From: Corynebacterium parakroppenstedtii
Lineage (GTDB): Bacteria > Actinomycetota > Actinomycetes > Mycobacteriales > Mycobacteriaceae
Direction: 5' to 3'
Assembly: GCF_019754935.1 (NCBI RefSeq)
Contig: NZ_JAGSOA010000001.1
Span: 186,001 to 250,000 of the forward strand
Length of the DNA: 64,000 nucleotides
A program made the translations under genes and the position numbers. Position 1 is the stretch's first letter; every line of letters starts with the position of its first letter. Under the pieces are notes generated by a model. It was given only the letters and a program-made list of their open reading frames with translations, had not been told where the DNA came from and made no database searches. Shown here in pieces: positions 37,991 through 46,851 of this stretch.

Positions 37991-38644
37991 TTACTTCGTG
38001 GGGAATTCTTTGGCCCCATGGGGCGCGGCGATTGTATCATTCGCGTGCGGAGATTTGCTGGCCATAACCATGCGTTGGATCACCGTGAAAATGGAGCCTA
38101 TTGCAAGAATCCAGAGCGCAATACTTAACACATGCGGAACCCCCAAGCCTTCAAGGCCTAAGCCGACCAAACCGATGATCAGCCGTTCAGGGCGCTCCAC
38201 CAATCCCCCGACGATGTCGAGACCGCCCGCCTCTGCTCGAGCTTTGACATAAGAAATGACCTGGCTGGTGACCAACACAATCAACGCAGCGATCAGTTGG
38301 TGACGTTCTCCCTGCTGAGCAGAGACGATCCACCAGACGATAGCGGCGAAAACAGCACCGTCGGTAATCCGGTCGCAGCTAGCATCCAGCGTCGCTCCGA
38401 ACGTCGTTCCCCCGCCACGTATACGAGCCATGGTGCCGTCGACCATATCTACAGCTGTTAAGAGCCCGATAATTATTGCGGCGGCAAAAAGATGGCCGGT
38501 AGGGATCAGGATTAACGCTGCTACGCACGCACCGAGAGTGCCGACGACGGTCACTGTGTTGGGGGAAATTCCCGCCTTAACCAGTGATCGGGCAATCGGT
38601 TCGATGACAACTGCAGCCGGTTTTCGGCCATGAACGCCAAGCAT
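37991..38644 (-). CDS. pgsA: phosphatidylinositol phosphate synthase (CDP-alcohol phosphotransferase)
   Basis: Condenses CDP-diacylglycerol with inositol 1-phosphate in actinobacteria. The full CDP-alcohol motif D-x2-DG-x2-AR-x8-9-G-x3-D-x3-D is present (DMVDGTMARIRGGGTTFG then ATLDASCDRITD). Several membrane helices follow. The 217-residue length matches. AGGGAG precedes the ATG. The product feeds PatA and PimA encoded just downstream, so the block makes the lipid anchor and its first modifications. Confidence 0.94.
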   Translation of the reverse strand: MLGVHGRKPAAVVIEPIARSLVKAGISPNTVTVVGTLGACVAALILIPTGHLFAAAIIIGLLTAVDMVDGTMARIRGGGTTFGATLDASCDRITDGAVFAAIVWWIVSAQQGERHQLIAALIVLVTSQVISYVKARAEAGGLDIVGGLVERPERLIIGLVGLGLEGLGVPHVLSIALWILAIGSIFTVIQRMVMASKSPHANDTIAAPHGAKEFPTK

Positions 38645-38653
38645 TATTCTCCC

Positions 38654-39241
38654 TTATTCCGACTCGGAAGCCGACTGCTCAGCAGACGGTTGATCATCGG
38701 AAGTGTCCAATGATGCCCAGGCTTCCGCAAGCAACGACCGTGTCTCACGGAGAAGCTGTGGCAGGACCTTCACGCCACCAATGACGGTCATGAAGTTAGC
38801 ATCGCCAGCCCATCGCGGAACTATGTGAACATGAAGATGCTCCTCGATCGAGCCACCTGATGCTTTCCCCAGATTCATTCCCACATTAATGGCATGAGGA
38901 TGCGACACAGCTTTTAAGGAACGGATGGCTTTTTTCGTGAACGCCATCAGTTCGGCCGTTTCATCGGGGTTCAGGTCCTCAAGGTTCTTCACCCGACGAT
39001 AAGGAACAACCATCATGTGCCCCGAGTTATAGGGGAACAGGTTGAGCAAGCAGTACACGGTCTCACCGCGCGCGATGATCAGCCCTTCTTCGTCCGAGCC
39101 TTGCGGAATGTCTTCGAACGGGTCACTGCTGTTCCGATTGTCGTCGGCAATATACGACATCCGGTAGGGTGCCCACAGCCGGGTCAATCGGTCAGCGTCA
39201 CCAGCACCTGAGTCAACAAAAGTATCGTTATCCGCGGACAC
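38654..39241 (-). CDS. HIT-family nucleotide hydrolase/transferase
   Basis: Histidine-triad protein with the motif [12 protein letters not shown]. Upstream parts [11 protein letters not shown] and [18 protein letters not shown] match the Ap4A phosphorylase-like actinobacterial group (Mycobacterium homologue beside pgsA). The start is ambiguous: GTG at 39241 is chosen, but a TTG at 39250 lies closer to AAAGGAG. It overlaps the end of thrS. The last 20 residues are Ser/Glu-rich. Substrate is unproven; Ap4A or another dinucleotide is likely from the family. Confidence 0.88.
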   Translation of the reverse strand: MSADNDTFVDSGAGDADRLTRLWAPYRMSYIADDNRNSSDPFEDIPQGSDEEGLIIARGETVYCLLNLFPYNSGHMMVVPYRRVKNLEDLNPDETAELMAFTKKAIRSLKAVSHPHAINVGMNLGKASGGSIEEHLHVHIVPRWAGDANFMTVIGGVKVLPQLLRETRSLLAEAWASLDTSDDQPSAEQSASESE

Positions 39242-41300
39242 GAGCCTCAATCAACTCCTTTGTCGGCTGCTCGTTGTTATGCTCTTCAATCCAGGTTGAG
39301 ATCACATCAACAGCCTTCTCGACGGGAACGCCGTTCACTTGAGAACCATCGAGGAACCGGAAACTCACCGCACCTGCTTCCGCATCACGGCCGCCAGCGA
39401 GAAGCATGAACGGGGCTTTATGAGTCGTATGGTTGCGAATCTTCTTTTGCATCCGATCATCCGAGGTATCGACCTCGGCGCGGACACCCCGAGCACGCAG
39501 CTTATCCACGACCTCACCCAAGTACGGCGAAAATTCATCGGCGACCGGAATTCCGACGACCTGATGTGGAGCCAGCCATGCTGGGAAGGCTCCCGCGTAG
39601 TGTTCCAGGAGAACCCCGAAGAAGCGCTCGATCGAACCGAAGAGGGCGCGGTGGATCATAATGGGGCGCTGCTTAGAGCCGTCGGGTGCCGTGTACTCCA
39701 ATTCGAAACGCTCAGGCAGGTTAAAGTCCAACTGAACGGTCGACATCTGCCACGTACGCCCGATCGCGTCACGAGCCTGAACCGAAATCTTCGGACCATA
39801 GAAAGCAGCTCCACCTGGATCCGGAACAAGGTCGAGGCCGGATTTATCTGCTACACGCCGGAGAATCTCCGTCGAGCGCTCCCAGATTTCATCAGAACCA
39901 ACGAACTTGTTCGGATCTTTCGTCGACAGCTCAAGATAGAAATCATCGAGCCCGTAATCCTTCAGCAGCGAAATGATGAAATCAAGAACCGTGCTGAGTT
40001 CATTTTCAAGCTGATCTTCGGTGCAGTAGATATGGGCATCGTCCTGCGTAAATCCACGGGCTCGAGTGAGACCATGAATGACGCCTGATTTTTCATACCG
40101 ATACACCGTGCCGAATTCGAACAAGCGCAGAGGCAACTCGCGGTACGACCGGCCCTTAGATGCGAAGATCAGATTGTGCATCGGGCAGTTCATCGGCTTG
40201 GCGTAGTAATCCTGAGCCGGCTTCGTGATGTTCCCCTCGGCATCCCGTTCCTCATCCAACTTCATGGGAGGGAACATGCCATCCTTGTAAAAATCAAGGT
40301 GGCCGGACTTTTGGAACAAATCTCCCTTGGTCAGATGCGGAGTGTAAACAAAAGAATATCCAGCTTCGATGTGGCGCCGCCGCGAGTGCTGCTCCATTTC
40401 ATTGCGGACGATACCGCCGTCAGGATGAAAGACAGGGAAACCTGAGCCGATTTCATCCGGGAAGCTGAAAAGATTCAGTTCAGCGCCGAGACGGCGGTGG
40501 TCACGGCGTTCTGCCTCTTCCATCCGCTGCTGATACTGTTGCAGCGCTTCTTTCGACTCGAAAGCCGTCCCGTAGATTCGCTGCATACCGTCGTTGTTTT
40601 GATCACCGCGCCAGTACGCAGCAGAACTCCGCTGAAGGGCGAAAGCGGCGATGTATTTCGTCGTCGGCACGTGAGGACCACGACACAGGTCGAACCATTC
40701 AACCTCACCGGTCCGGGGATTGACATTGTTATAAGCAGTTAACTGGCCAGCGGTGTCAAGGTCTGCGCCCTCATCGAGAACGGTGCCCTTTGACTTATCG
40801 TCGATAAGCTCCAACTTGTATGGCTCATCTTTCAACGCTTCGCGGGCGTCATCGAGAGACTTCCACACAACGCGCTCGAACCGCTGTCCCGATTTAATGA
40901 TCTTCTTCATCCGTTTTTCGATGCGTTTAAGATCGTCGGGAGTAAACGCGTGGTCGGTGCCAAAATCGTAGTAGAAGCCGTCCGCTATAGCGGGGCCGAT
41001 TCCGAGTTTGGTACCTGGAAATTCCGCCTGAACTGCCTGCGCCATCACATGAGTACAACTGTGTCGAATGACAGCTCGTCCTTCATCGCTCGTTGCGATG
41101 ACCGTGGTGACCTCAGTGTCCTCAGTAGGGGCAAATGATAGATCGTGGATGGTTCCATCATTAGTCTTCACGCAAACCACTGCTTCTGGCCCCTTGGTGG
41201 GAAGGCCCAGTGGCTTCATCGCGGCCCCAGCTGGCGTACCAGCGGGGACCTGAAACGATACTGATGAGGCGCTTTTTTCCGATGACGACAGTGCAGACAC
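39228..41300 (-). CDS. thrS: threonyl-tRNA synthetase
   Basis: Charges tRNA-Thr and edits Ser-tRNA. The product has a TGS-like N-terminal domain, the editing-domain metal-type motif [15 protein letters not shown], the core with [24 protein letters not shown], and motif 3 region [16 protein letters not shown], then the anticodon domain. I moved the start three codons in to the GTG at 41300, because AAGGAG lies eight bases upstream of it; for the codon at 41309 the site would touch the start codon. It heads the thrS-HIT-pgsA-patA-pimA-lemA series. Confidence 0.96.
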   Translation of the reverse strand: MSALSSSEKSASSVSFQVPAGTPAGAAMKPLGLPTKGPEAVVCVKTNDGTIHDLSFAPTEDTEVTTVIATSDEGRAVIRHSCTHVMAQAVQAEFPGTKLGIGPAIADGFYYDFGTDHAFTPDDLKRIEKRMKKIIKSGQRFERVVWKSLDDAREALKDEPYKLELIDDKSKGTVLDEGADLDTAGQLTAYNNVNPRTGEVEWFDLCRGPHVPTTKYIAAFALQRSSAAYWRGDQNNDGMQRIYGTAFESKEALQQYQQRMEEAERRDHRRLGAELNLFSFPDEIGSGFPVFHPDGGIVRNEMEQHSRRRHIEAGYSFVYTPHLTKGDLFQKSGHLDFYKDGMFPPMKLDEERDAEGNITKPAQDYYAKPMNCPMHNLIFASKGRSYRELPLRLFEFGTVYRYEKSGVIHGLTRARGFTQDDAHIYCTEDQLENELSTVLDFIISLLKDYGLDDFYLELSTKDPNKFVGSDEIWERSTEILRRVADKSGLDLVPDPGGAAFYGPKISVQARDAIGRTWQMSTVQLDFNLPERFELEYTAPDGSKQRPIMIHRALFGSIERFFGVLLEHYAGAFPAWLAPHQVVGIPVADEFSPYLGEVVDKLRARGVRAEVDTSDDRMQKKIRNHTTHKAPFMLLAGGRDAEAGAVSFRFLDGSQVNGVPVEKAVDVISTWIEEHNNEQPTKELIEARVRG

Positions 41301-41434
41301 TGATTGCACTCCTTAGTGGTGACATGGCTATCACATACCTGGTAACAGCCGGGGACGGATCAAAACTCTACCTCATGACCGGACAGCACGCGTAGCACCG
41401 TCGCGGAACCGGACGAACACAACCCTTGTGGCGA

Positions 41435-41454
41435 CCATTCGTCGTCACGAATGG
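41435..41454. other. short perfect hairpin after the DyP gene
   Basis: CCATTCGT (41435-41442) and ACGAATGG (41447-41454) pair perfectly around CGTC, six bases past the peroxidase stop codon. No T-run follows on the minus strand, so its role as terminator is uncertain. Confidence 0.45.
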
Positions 41455-41460
41455 AACGGG

Positions 41461-42885
41461 TCACGCCAAGAGATCATCCGCCCAATAATTGTCTTCACCT
41501 GCGGTGCCGTGCGGAATGGCGTAGACAGCAGAACCGATGTGAGTTATCCACTCATTGAGGCGATCTGACTGATCTAACCGTTTTTGAATCGGTGTAAATT
41601 GAGTGTCTGGATTCTGCTGGAAGCAGGTAAAAATCAGTCCAGCATCGGAAATTGGCGAGTGCGGCCCAGACACCGGGAGGCTGTAGTTGAAGGCACGACG
41701 CAAAATCTGCTCATGAGTATTGTTCCCCTCATAGTGGGCTCGCGCCATATGTGATTCCGGATCAATGATCGGAAGGCCTGTGTTATCGACCTTGTCGAAA
41801 TCGGGGTCGTCGAACTCTTTCTCCCCTGTAAGAGGAGCTCCCGATTTCAGTTTTCGCCCGAAGACTACTTCTCGTGATGAGCGATCCAAAATGTCCCAGC
41901 TATCAAGATTGAGGGAAATACGACGGATGACCATCGCTGTTCCCCCTCGTAACCAGGCAGGCCCATCATTAATCCACACGATATCGGAAAGTTCCTTGTC
42001 CGAACGCGGGTTAACCGTGCCATCAAGAACACCGAACAAGTTGCGCGGAGTGGATCCTTTCGCTTGGGCTCCCGCCGCATAAAGAAAGCCCTGTTGTTCC
42101 CACACAGGCTCGGTGTACCGTTGCCCGGCCCGAAGAATGAACCGTCGTGCATGAGCCAATGTGGTGGGGTCATCTGAACAGATCTGTAATGCTAAATCCG
42201 TTTGCCCCCACGCATCGTCGAGACGGTCCCGATCAAAAGCAGGAATGTCATGAAGCCACGACGGGATCTTGTCGTGCATCTGTAGCTTGTCGAGCAGAGG
42301 ACGGCCGAACCCAATAGTGACAGTGAGGTTGGCGGGCCGAGAGACCATCTCCGGTTCAAGTTCAGCCAGCGGCGGTTGCCCTTGTGTCAGCTTTCGGGAC
42401 GTAGACGTCCATACCTCCATGAGGCGCTGCATGGCCTTCTTATCGATGCCCTCAATGCAATTAATCCCGATGACGTTGACATACGCTTGCGAGGGAGTAT
42501 CGATACCCGCCTGGTGCGGTCCATCGAATGGGACGGTCTGATCAGCAATTCCCGTGAGACCTGCTGCGTTGCTGACCGCATCCGCAGCATTTTTCTCCCG
42601 CTGATCTAAAGCTTCCGACGACGACGTCGTGGCGTTATCGTCTTCGTGACCGCAGGCAGCTAATCCTGATGCCCCCAGCGCAACCCCGGCCCCTAGGCCA
42701 CCGGTGAGGAAAGAACGGCGTCGTAGCACATGGCGAAAAACGTTGCGTCGGGTGCTGTCTGCACCTCGGTCGTTTCTTTCGTCCGGTGTATTGCTTCGTT
42801 CACCATCGCTCGAGCGCTCATCGTCGTTAGAGCGTTGTATACGAGCGTTTGCGTCATCCGCGGAATTATGAGGCAAAGAGTTCAT
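41461..42885 (-). CDS. exported Dyp-type heme peroxidase with Tat and lipoprotein signals
   Basis: Dye-decolorizing peroxidase of the EfeB/DtpA group. From the ATG at 42885 there is a long polar tail, then twin-arginine RRRSFL (55-60), a hydrophobic core and GLAAC with Cys78, so it looks like a Tat-exported lipoprotein. Heme-peroxidase hallmarks are GVLDG (285-289), a likely proximal His379 in ESHMARAH and the distal segment SSREVVFGRKLKSG. The longer frame to 43032 is rejected because it lacks a ribosome site. No efeU/efeO genes are adjacent; copper-chaperone genes are instead. Possible roles: peroxide removal, heme handling, or oxidation linked to copper maturation, as for DtpA in Streptomyces. 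Confidence 0.88.
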   Translation of the reverse strand: MNSLPHNSADDANARIQRSNDDERSSDGERSNTPDERNDRGADSTRRNVFRHVLRRRSFLTGGLGAGVALGASGLAACGHEDDNATTSSSEALDQREKNAADAVSNAAGLTGIADQTVPFDGPHQAGIDTPSQAYVNVIGINCIEGIDKKAMQRLMEVWTSTSRKLTQGQPPLAELEPEMVSRPANLTVTIGFGRPLLDKLQMHDKIPSWLHDIPAFDRDRLDDAWGQTDLALQICSDDPTTLAHARRFILRAGQRYTEPVWEQQGFLYAAGAQAKGSTPRNLFGVLDGTVNPRSDKELSDIVWINDGPAWLRGGTAMVIRRISLNLDSWDILDRSSREVVFGRKLKSGAPLTGEKEFDDPDFDKVDNTGLPIIDPESHMARAHYEGNNTHEQILRRAFNYSLPVSGPHSPISDAGLIFTCFQQNPDTQFTPIQKRLDQSDRLNEWITHIGSAVYAIPHGTAGEDNYWADDLLA

Positions 42886-42894
42886 CTTCTTCGT

Positions 42895-42924
42895 CGAAAT
42901 GATGTTGTCTCGAAATGATGCTGT
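42895..42924. repeat. 14-bp direct repeat just upstream of the DyP gene
   Basis: CGAAATGATGTTGT (42895-42908) and CGAAATGATGCTGT (42911-42924) differ at one base and are 16 bases apart. They start ten bases before the peroxidase ATG as read on the minus strand, so they overlap its leader or promoter. Confidence 0.6.
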
Positions 42925-43107
42925 GTGGGGTAAAAATTCCTGCTGACGTTGAGTTTTCCCTGATCGCTGGACGACACCACACAGCGTGGGACGCCGACCG
43001 TAACCGCAGGGGCGGATAAGGCCAGCGCTCAAACGTCGGCATCAGCAGAAATCAGTAACCAGATGATGCCTCGAATATCGCGACATCAACCGGCTGATGT
43101 AGCTGAC

Positions 43108-43785
43108 CTAGTGGGAATGCCCGTGCATGGAGTGGTCTGCCTGACCGCCCATCTCTTGGCCACCCGGCTGAGCTGAATCGCTCATACCCGGCATGTCTGA
43201 CATACCTGACATGTCAGAGCTGTCGTCGCCACCGTAGTTTTCTTCACCCGAGGGCTGTTCACGGACAGGAATAGACACTTTCTCCGTGGAACCGTCTTTG
43301 AACTTCAACTGCACATTAACTTTGTCCCCGGCAGCTAATTCATCATGATTGTCCATAATCATGATGTGTTCTCCGCCGGGTTTCATCTCCAAAGTCCCAT
43401 TTGCGGGGAGCTTAAACCCTTCTTTTTGCTCGACCATTTTTCCGTCGACAACGGTGTGCAGTTCGAAATTACCTTTGACATCGGACGACGACACCGACTC
43501 GAGGACTTTCTCTTTATCGGTGTTGTTCTTCAGAGTTCCGAAAATCGCAGTCATCGCTTTATCCGGGGTCTTCGACTTCACATAGCCCTGATCCAGTGAA
43601 ACATCACCGGAAGCTTTATCAGTGCTGCTCGCGGACGACGACGTTGTTGTCGTTGCGGCCGATTGTGAGCCGTCTTTATCCGAATCTTCGTCGACAGAAC
43701 ACGCAGCGAGCCCTAGTGACAGGGCCAGAACTGAAGCTCCGGCGACACGAACAGCCAGCCGAGATGTTGACCGTGATGTACTCAT
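43108..43785 (-). CDS. PCu(A)C-type periplasmic copper chaperone lipoprotein
   Basis: Extracytoplasmic Cu(I) chaperone (PF04314), which in relatives delivers copper to cytochrome oxidase or to other cuproenzymes. The signal peptide ends in LAAC (Cys29); a Ser/Thr linker leads to the beta-barrel with the copper motif H-x6-M...H-x-M seen as HTVVDGKM and GGEHIMIMD. After the domain, the last 40 residues are Met/His-rich (SDMSGM, DMPGMS, HSMHGHSH), which may add metal sites; this tail resembles but exceeds that of some actinobacterial homologues. GGAG stands nine bases before the ATG. Between copC and the peroxidase gene on the same strand. Confidence 0.9.
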   Translation of the reverse strand: MSTSRSTSRLAVRVAGASVLALSLGLAACSVDEDSDKDGSQSAATTTTSSSASSTDKASGDVSLDQGYVKSKTPDKAMTAIFGTLKNNTDKEKVLESVSSSDVKGNFELHTVVDGKMVEQKEGFKLPANGTLEMKPGGEHIMIMDNHDELAAGDKVNVQLKFKDGSTEKVSIPVREQPSGEENYGGDDSSDMSGMSDMPGMSDSAQPGGQEMGGQADHSMHGHSH

Positions 43786-43884
43786 TTTCTGTAACTCCTC
43801 ATTTCCTCCTGTGGAACACTAACGCCCCACAATGTGATATTCAGATTCTCGGAGACATCCTCCAAGAATCTACTGTTTGGTGTT

Positions 43885-44559
43885 TTATCGTGAGTCTCGA
43901 TCGTCAGAGCTTGAGTCACGAAGACGTCGTAACGCAACCACGAGAGCACCGATAATGACGATGATAACGGCGATAGATAGCCACAGGGCTTTCGATCCAA
44001 ATGGCGACGACGACGTCGAGGATGATGAGTCTGTGTCTTGGGAGGTTCCGTCGTTAGCATTCGGGGATGGGACAGAAGAACCGCCGGATTCATTCGTATT
44101 CCCCTCCGACTCCCCCGTCGACGCGGACTGCCCTGCAGATTCTCCCTCGTCAGAATCCCCAGAATATGTGAAGGAAATTGACCCACGTGTCGAATGCCCA
44201 TCAGAACTGGTGATCTGGAACCCCACGACGTATGTGCCCGGCGAGGCATCGACATCCTCAGGAACTGTGAATGAAATAACATTTCCCGAGATAGTGGGTG
44301 TTCCTTTGGCAATGACCTTCCCGGACGATTTGTTCGACACCGCTATGGTGTTGAAATTATCTCTCGGGTTGCCTGACATTGTCAGCTGAATGTCGTGAGG
44401 AAACTCCGATACTGTCGAACCATCCTCGGGCGACGACGACACCACGCTGTCATGAGCCCAGGCCAGCGGGGAAAATGCAACCGCCGCCACCACGATAAGG
44501 ATGAGGGATACGATAAGGCCACCCGCACTTCGGAACCGTACAGTTCGACTGTCGCTCAT
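43885..44559 (-). CDS. copC: CopC-like copper resistance protein, membrane-anchored
   Basis: The 224-residue product has a signal peptide cleaved after AWA, leaving His36 as the mature N-terminus; that His plus an Asp and the later His in SSDGHSTRGS are the usual CopC Cu(II) ligands. The Ig-like domain is followed by a Ser/Glu/Asn-rich linker and a C-terminal membrane helix (about 192-214), giving the short YcnJ-independent, tail-anchored form. Start at ATG 44559 with GGGAGGG five bases upstream. First gene of copC-PCu(A)C-DyP. No CopD domain is fused, so a partner transporter is elsewhere or absent. Confidence 0.9.
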   Translation of the reverse strand: MSDSRTVRFRSAGGLIVSLILIVVAAVAFSPLAWAHDSVVSSSPEDGSTVSEFPHDIQLTMSGNPRDNFNTIAVSNKSSGKVIAKGTPTISGNVISFTVPEDVDASPGTYVVGFQITSSDGHSTRGSISFTYSGDSDEGESAGQSASTGESEGNTNESGGSSVPSPNANDGTSQDTDSSSSTSSSPFGSKALWLSIAVIIVIIGALVVALRRLRDSSSDDRDSR

Positions 44560-44830
44560 CTCAGCCCTCCCAGAGCTGTGTAAAACCAACTACTTCTCTC
44601 CATCGTGGCACACAAAATCTCTTAACCTCTACACGCCACGCGGCCACCTGGTGCTCAGGCACGGAACCACCACGGATGTGGCGATATATAACGCTTCCAA
44701 GCTGCCCGGTGCCCACTCGCGAACCGCGTAGACACTAGTCGTCGAAACACGTCAGGAAGTTCCCCACTATCCACGGCACTTCACCCCCACTACGTTTGCG
44801 CCGGCCACCAACGGCAGGACCCGGATATGC

Positions 44831-44859
44831 GAAAACCCGGACACCACGTGGTGTCCGGG
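44831..44859 (-). terminator. terminator of tRNA-Val(CAC)
   Basis: A perfect 24-base palindrome (44836-44859: CCCGGACACCAC and its complement) is followed on the minus strand by TTTTC. It sits seven bases after the tRNA 3' end. Confidence 0.9.
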
Positions 44860-44866
44860 CTGTCTG

Positions 44867-44938
44867 TGGTCTCAGCTGGGATCGAACCAGCGACCTTTCC
44901 GGTGTGAACGGAACGCTCTTCCACTGAGCCATGAGACC
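44867..44938 (-). tRNA. tRNA-Val (anticodon CAC)
   Basis: Full cloverleaf on the minus strand: acceptor GGTCTCA/TGAGACC, D arm GCTC...GAGC, anticodon stem TTCCG/CGGAA with loop TTCACAC, T arm GCTGG-TTCGATC-CCAGC, discriminator A. CCA is not encoded. Confidence 0.95.
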
Positions 44939-45124
44939 GACAAGCCAAAAATTTAGCACGATAGGAAGTCACGAACAAAAATGACGTTGACGTGCTCCCA
45001 CGATCCTATGTACCAAACGCTGTGAGGCTCTGTAGAGGCGCATAGGCTCGATACGGTCGGTCCGCGTAGTTTTCCGTCACCAACCCCCCGAAATGATCAT
45101 GCTAAAGCCTGTTTTCCTGGGGAT

Positions 45125-45154
45125 TTGTGCATTAGCTATCGCTACGGCTAGTCT
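45125..45154 (+). promoter_or_regulatory. possible promoter of the Gly-Val-Gly tRNA group
   Basis: TTGTGC (45125-45130) and TAGTCT (45149-45154) spaced by 18 bases lie about 45 bases before the first tRNA-Gly. Confidence 0.4.
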
Positions 45155-45199
45155 TTCTTTCGCGTGTTACGGGCTTCCGAGCCCAACACAACACGTCAT

Positions 45200-45272
45200 G
45201 CGGATGTAGCGCAGTTGGTAGCGCATAACCTTGCCAAGGTTAGGGTCGCGGGTTCGAGTCCCGTCATCCGCT
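45200..45272 (+). tRNA. tRNA-Gly (anticodon GCC), copy 1
   Basis: Cloverleaf with acceptor GCGGATG/CATCCGC, anticodon stem TAACC/GGTTA and loop TTGCCAA, T arm CGGG-TTCGAGT-CCCG, discriminator T. Identical to the copy at 45486. Confidence 0.96.
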
Positions 45273-45354
45273 CAACTGAAATAGACATTTCAGTTATCGA
45301 GGTTGACTTTTCGACGATGGATCTATCGAAGGTTCATGGTCTGGTCGACTACAT

Positions 45355-45429
45355 GCGCGATTAGCTCAGCGGGAGAGCGCTTCCCTGACACGGAAGAGGT
45401 CACTGGTTCGATCCCAGTATCGCGCACCA
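45355..45429 (+). tRNA. tRNA-Val (anticodon GAC)
   Basis: Cloverleaf with acceptor GCGCGAT/ATCGCGC, anticodon stem CTTCC/GGAAG and loop CTGACAC, T arm ACTGG-TTCGATC-CCAGT. The 3' CCA is encoded. Confidence 0.96.
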
Positions 45430-45485
45430 CTTATCGCAGTAGATTGAGAAAGTTTCTTCCACACTTCTGCTGCACGATGAGTCTC

Positions 45486-45558
45486 GCGGATGTAGCGCAG
45501 TTGGTAGCGCATAACCTTGCCAAGGTTAGGGTCGCGGGTTCGAGTCCCGTCATCCGCT
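45486..45558 (+). tRNA. tRNA-Gly (anticodon GCC), copy 2
   Basis: Same 73-base sequence as the copy at 45200-45272, so these two copies are a recent or homogenized duplication around the tRNA-Val gene. Confidence 0.96.
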
Positions 45559-45574
45559 CCATGCACCAAGGTGT

Positions 45575-45598
45575 AAAAGGGCAGATCACTGCCCTTTT
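45575..45598 (+). terminator. terminator of the Gly-Val-Gly tRNA group
   Basis: AAAAGGGCAG (45575-45584) pairs with CTGCCCTTTT (45589-45598) around ATCA; the stem ends in a T-run. Confidence 0.9.
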
Positions 45599-45651
45599 GT
45601 GCTATCGTGCATCATGATGCGTGAGTGAATCTTTCCTCATCATCGTCGTAT

Positions 45652-45722
45652 GGTGGAATGGCCGAGTGGTGAGGCAACGGTCTGCAAAACCGTGTACACG
45701 GGTTCGATTCCCGTTTCCACCT
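45652..45722 (+). tRNA. tRNA-Cys (anticodon GCA)
   Basis: Cloverleaf with acceptor GGTGGAA/TTCCACC, anticodon stem ACGGT/ACCGT and loop CTGCAAA, T arm CGGG-TTCGATT-CCCG, discriminator T. It lies beyond the terminator of the other tRNAs, 73 bases before the next gene. Confidence 0.95.
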
Positions 45723-45794
45723 CAAGCTCAACATATTCATTTCAACGGGGACTTTCCACAGAACTCATGGGGCATTACCGCCTACTGTGGAGCC

Positions 45795-46697
45795 ATGGCA
45801 CCATCACCCACAGTTACGGTTTTTCCGCCCGAAAACGATTCCGGTATCGACAGCACATTAGAGCGCTTCCTCCCCTTCCCTTCGCCACAGACACTGAACA
45901 TTCGAGCGATCATGGTATCCACCATCGATGGCGCTTCCGTAGCATCAAGTGGTACATCAGGAGAGCTCGGCGGCCCGATCGATTCCGCCATGTTCGCTCT
46001 GCATCGTCGGCAAACCGAAGCCGTCATAGCCGGTCTGTCCACGGCCCTCGCCGAAGGCTATGGCCCCATCGAGTTGAGCGCGCATGAAATCCAGACCCGA
46101 GCGCACCATGGACTACCACCAGCCGCAGACTTGGTTCTTACTACCCATCAGTTGGATGACAAAAAGCTCTCAGACATCATCGCATCTCCCCTCACCACCA
46201 CTGACGGCACCAATGACGATCAGCCGGAATCGGTAGACGGAGACAAAGATTCTGACAACCATTCGTCCGAGGAAATCCAGCACGGGGGCTCAGTTATCAT
46301 CCTCACCGATCGAAGTGCGTCAGAAGCATCGACTTTTAGCAAGAACCGGACAATTCTGCGGCAACACGGCATAAACGTCGACATCCTCGACAAACTCGAC
46401 GGCACACATATCCGTCAATGGTTAAACGACCGCTACAGCGTCGTCGATTGTGAAGGCGGGCCTCGCTTTCTGGGATCACTCATAGCAACACGCGCCATTG
46501 ATGAAGTGATCTTGACGATTCACCCCGGTGTACAGGCTGGCAATGCACCGCGAATTGCCTACGGAACCTCCGACGGAAACGACGAGGATGCCAAAAAGCT
46601 CACCGGCACACCCACGGATGGTGAACTCCTCGCAATAGGGTATGACCAGGATGGAGCTGTGTTCCTTAGGTACGGTCTATGCAACGAGCACACCTAG
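45795..46697 (+). CDS. RibD C-terminal-like pyrimidine reductase
   Basis: Protein of the dihydrofolate-reductase-like RibD_C family (PF01872), comparable to M. tuberculosis Rv2671, which sits in the same neighbourhood and has been tied to antifolate response. Seen: IRAIMVSTIDGASVASSGTSG, a Gly-rich GYGP site, VDCEGGPRFLGSLI (the usual EGG-P nucleotide site) and DEVILTIHPGV. I start it at the ATG at 45795; the frame stays open into tRNA-Cys, which is chance. A roughly 35-residue Asp/Ser-rich stretch in the middle (about 46200-46290) is not expected for the fold and is probably a surface loop. Substrate unproven. Confidence 0.82.
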   Translation: MAPSPTVTVFPPENDSGIDSTLERFLPFPSPQTLNIRAIMVSTIDGASVASSGTSGELGGPIDSAMFALHRRQTEAVIAGLSTALAEGYGPIELSAHEIQTRAHHGLPPAADLVLTTHQLDDKKLSDIIASPLTTTDGTNDDQPESVDGDKDSDNHSSEEIQHGGSVIILTDRSASEASTFSKNRTILRQHGINVDILDKLDGTHIRQWLNDRYSVVDCEGGPRFLGSLIATRAIDEVILTIHPGVQAGNAPRIAYGTSDGNDEDAKKLTGTPTDGELLAIGYDQDGAVFLRYGLCNEHT

Positions 46698-46851
46698 ACC
46701 ACACGGATGGTGGTGCAATTAGCCCCTTTTCGGAGATGGCGAACTAAAGCTTTTTATACGGCCCCGTGAAATAACGAACCATAACGCGGTGTTGAAATGA
46801 GTTAAAACAGTAACCTCTGTTAACAATCTTTCACGAAGCCGAAAGGAAAGA

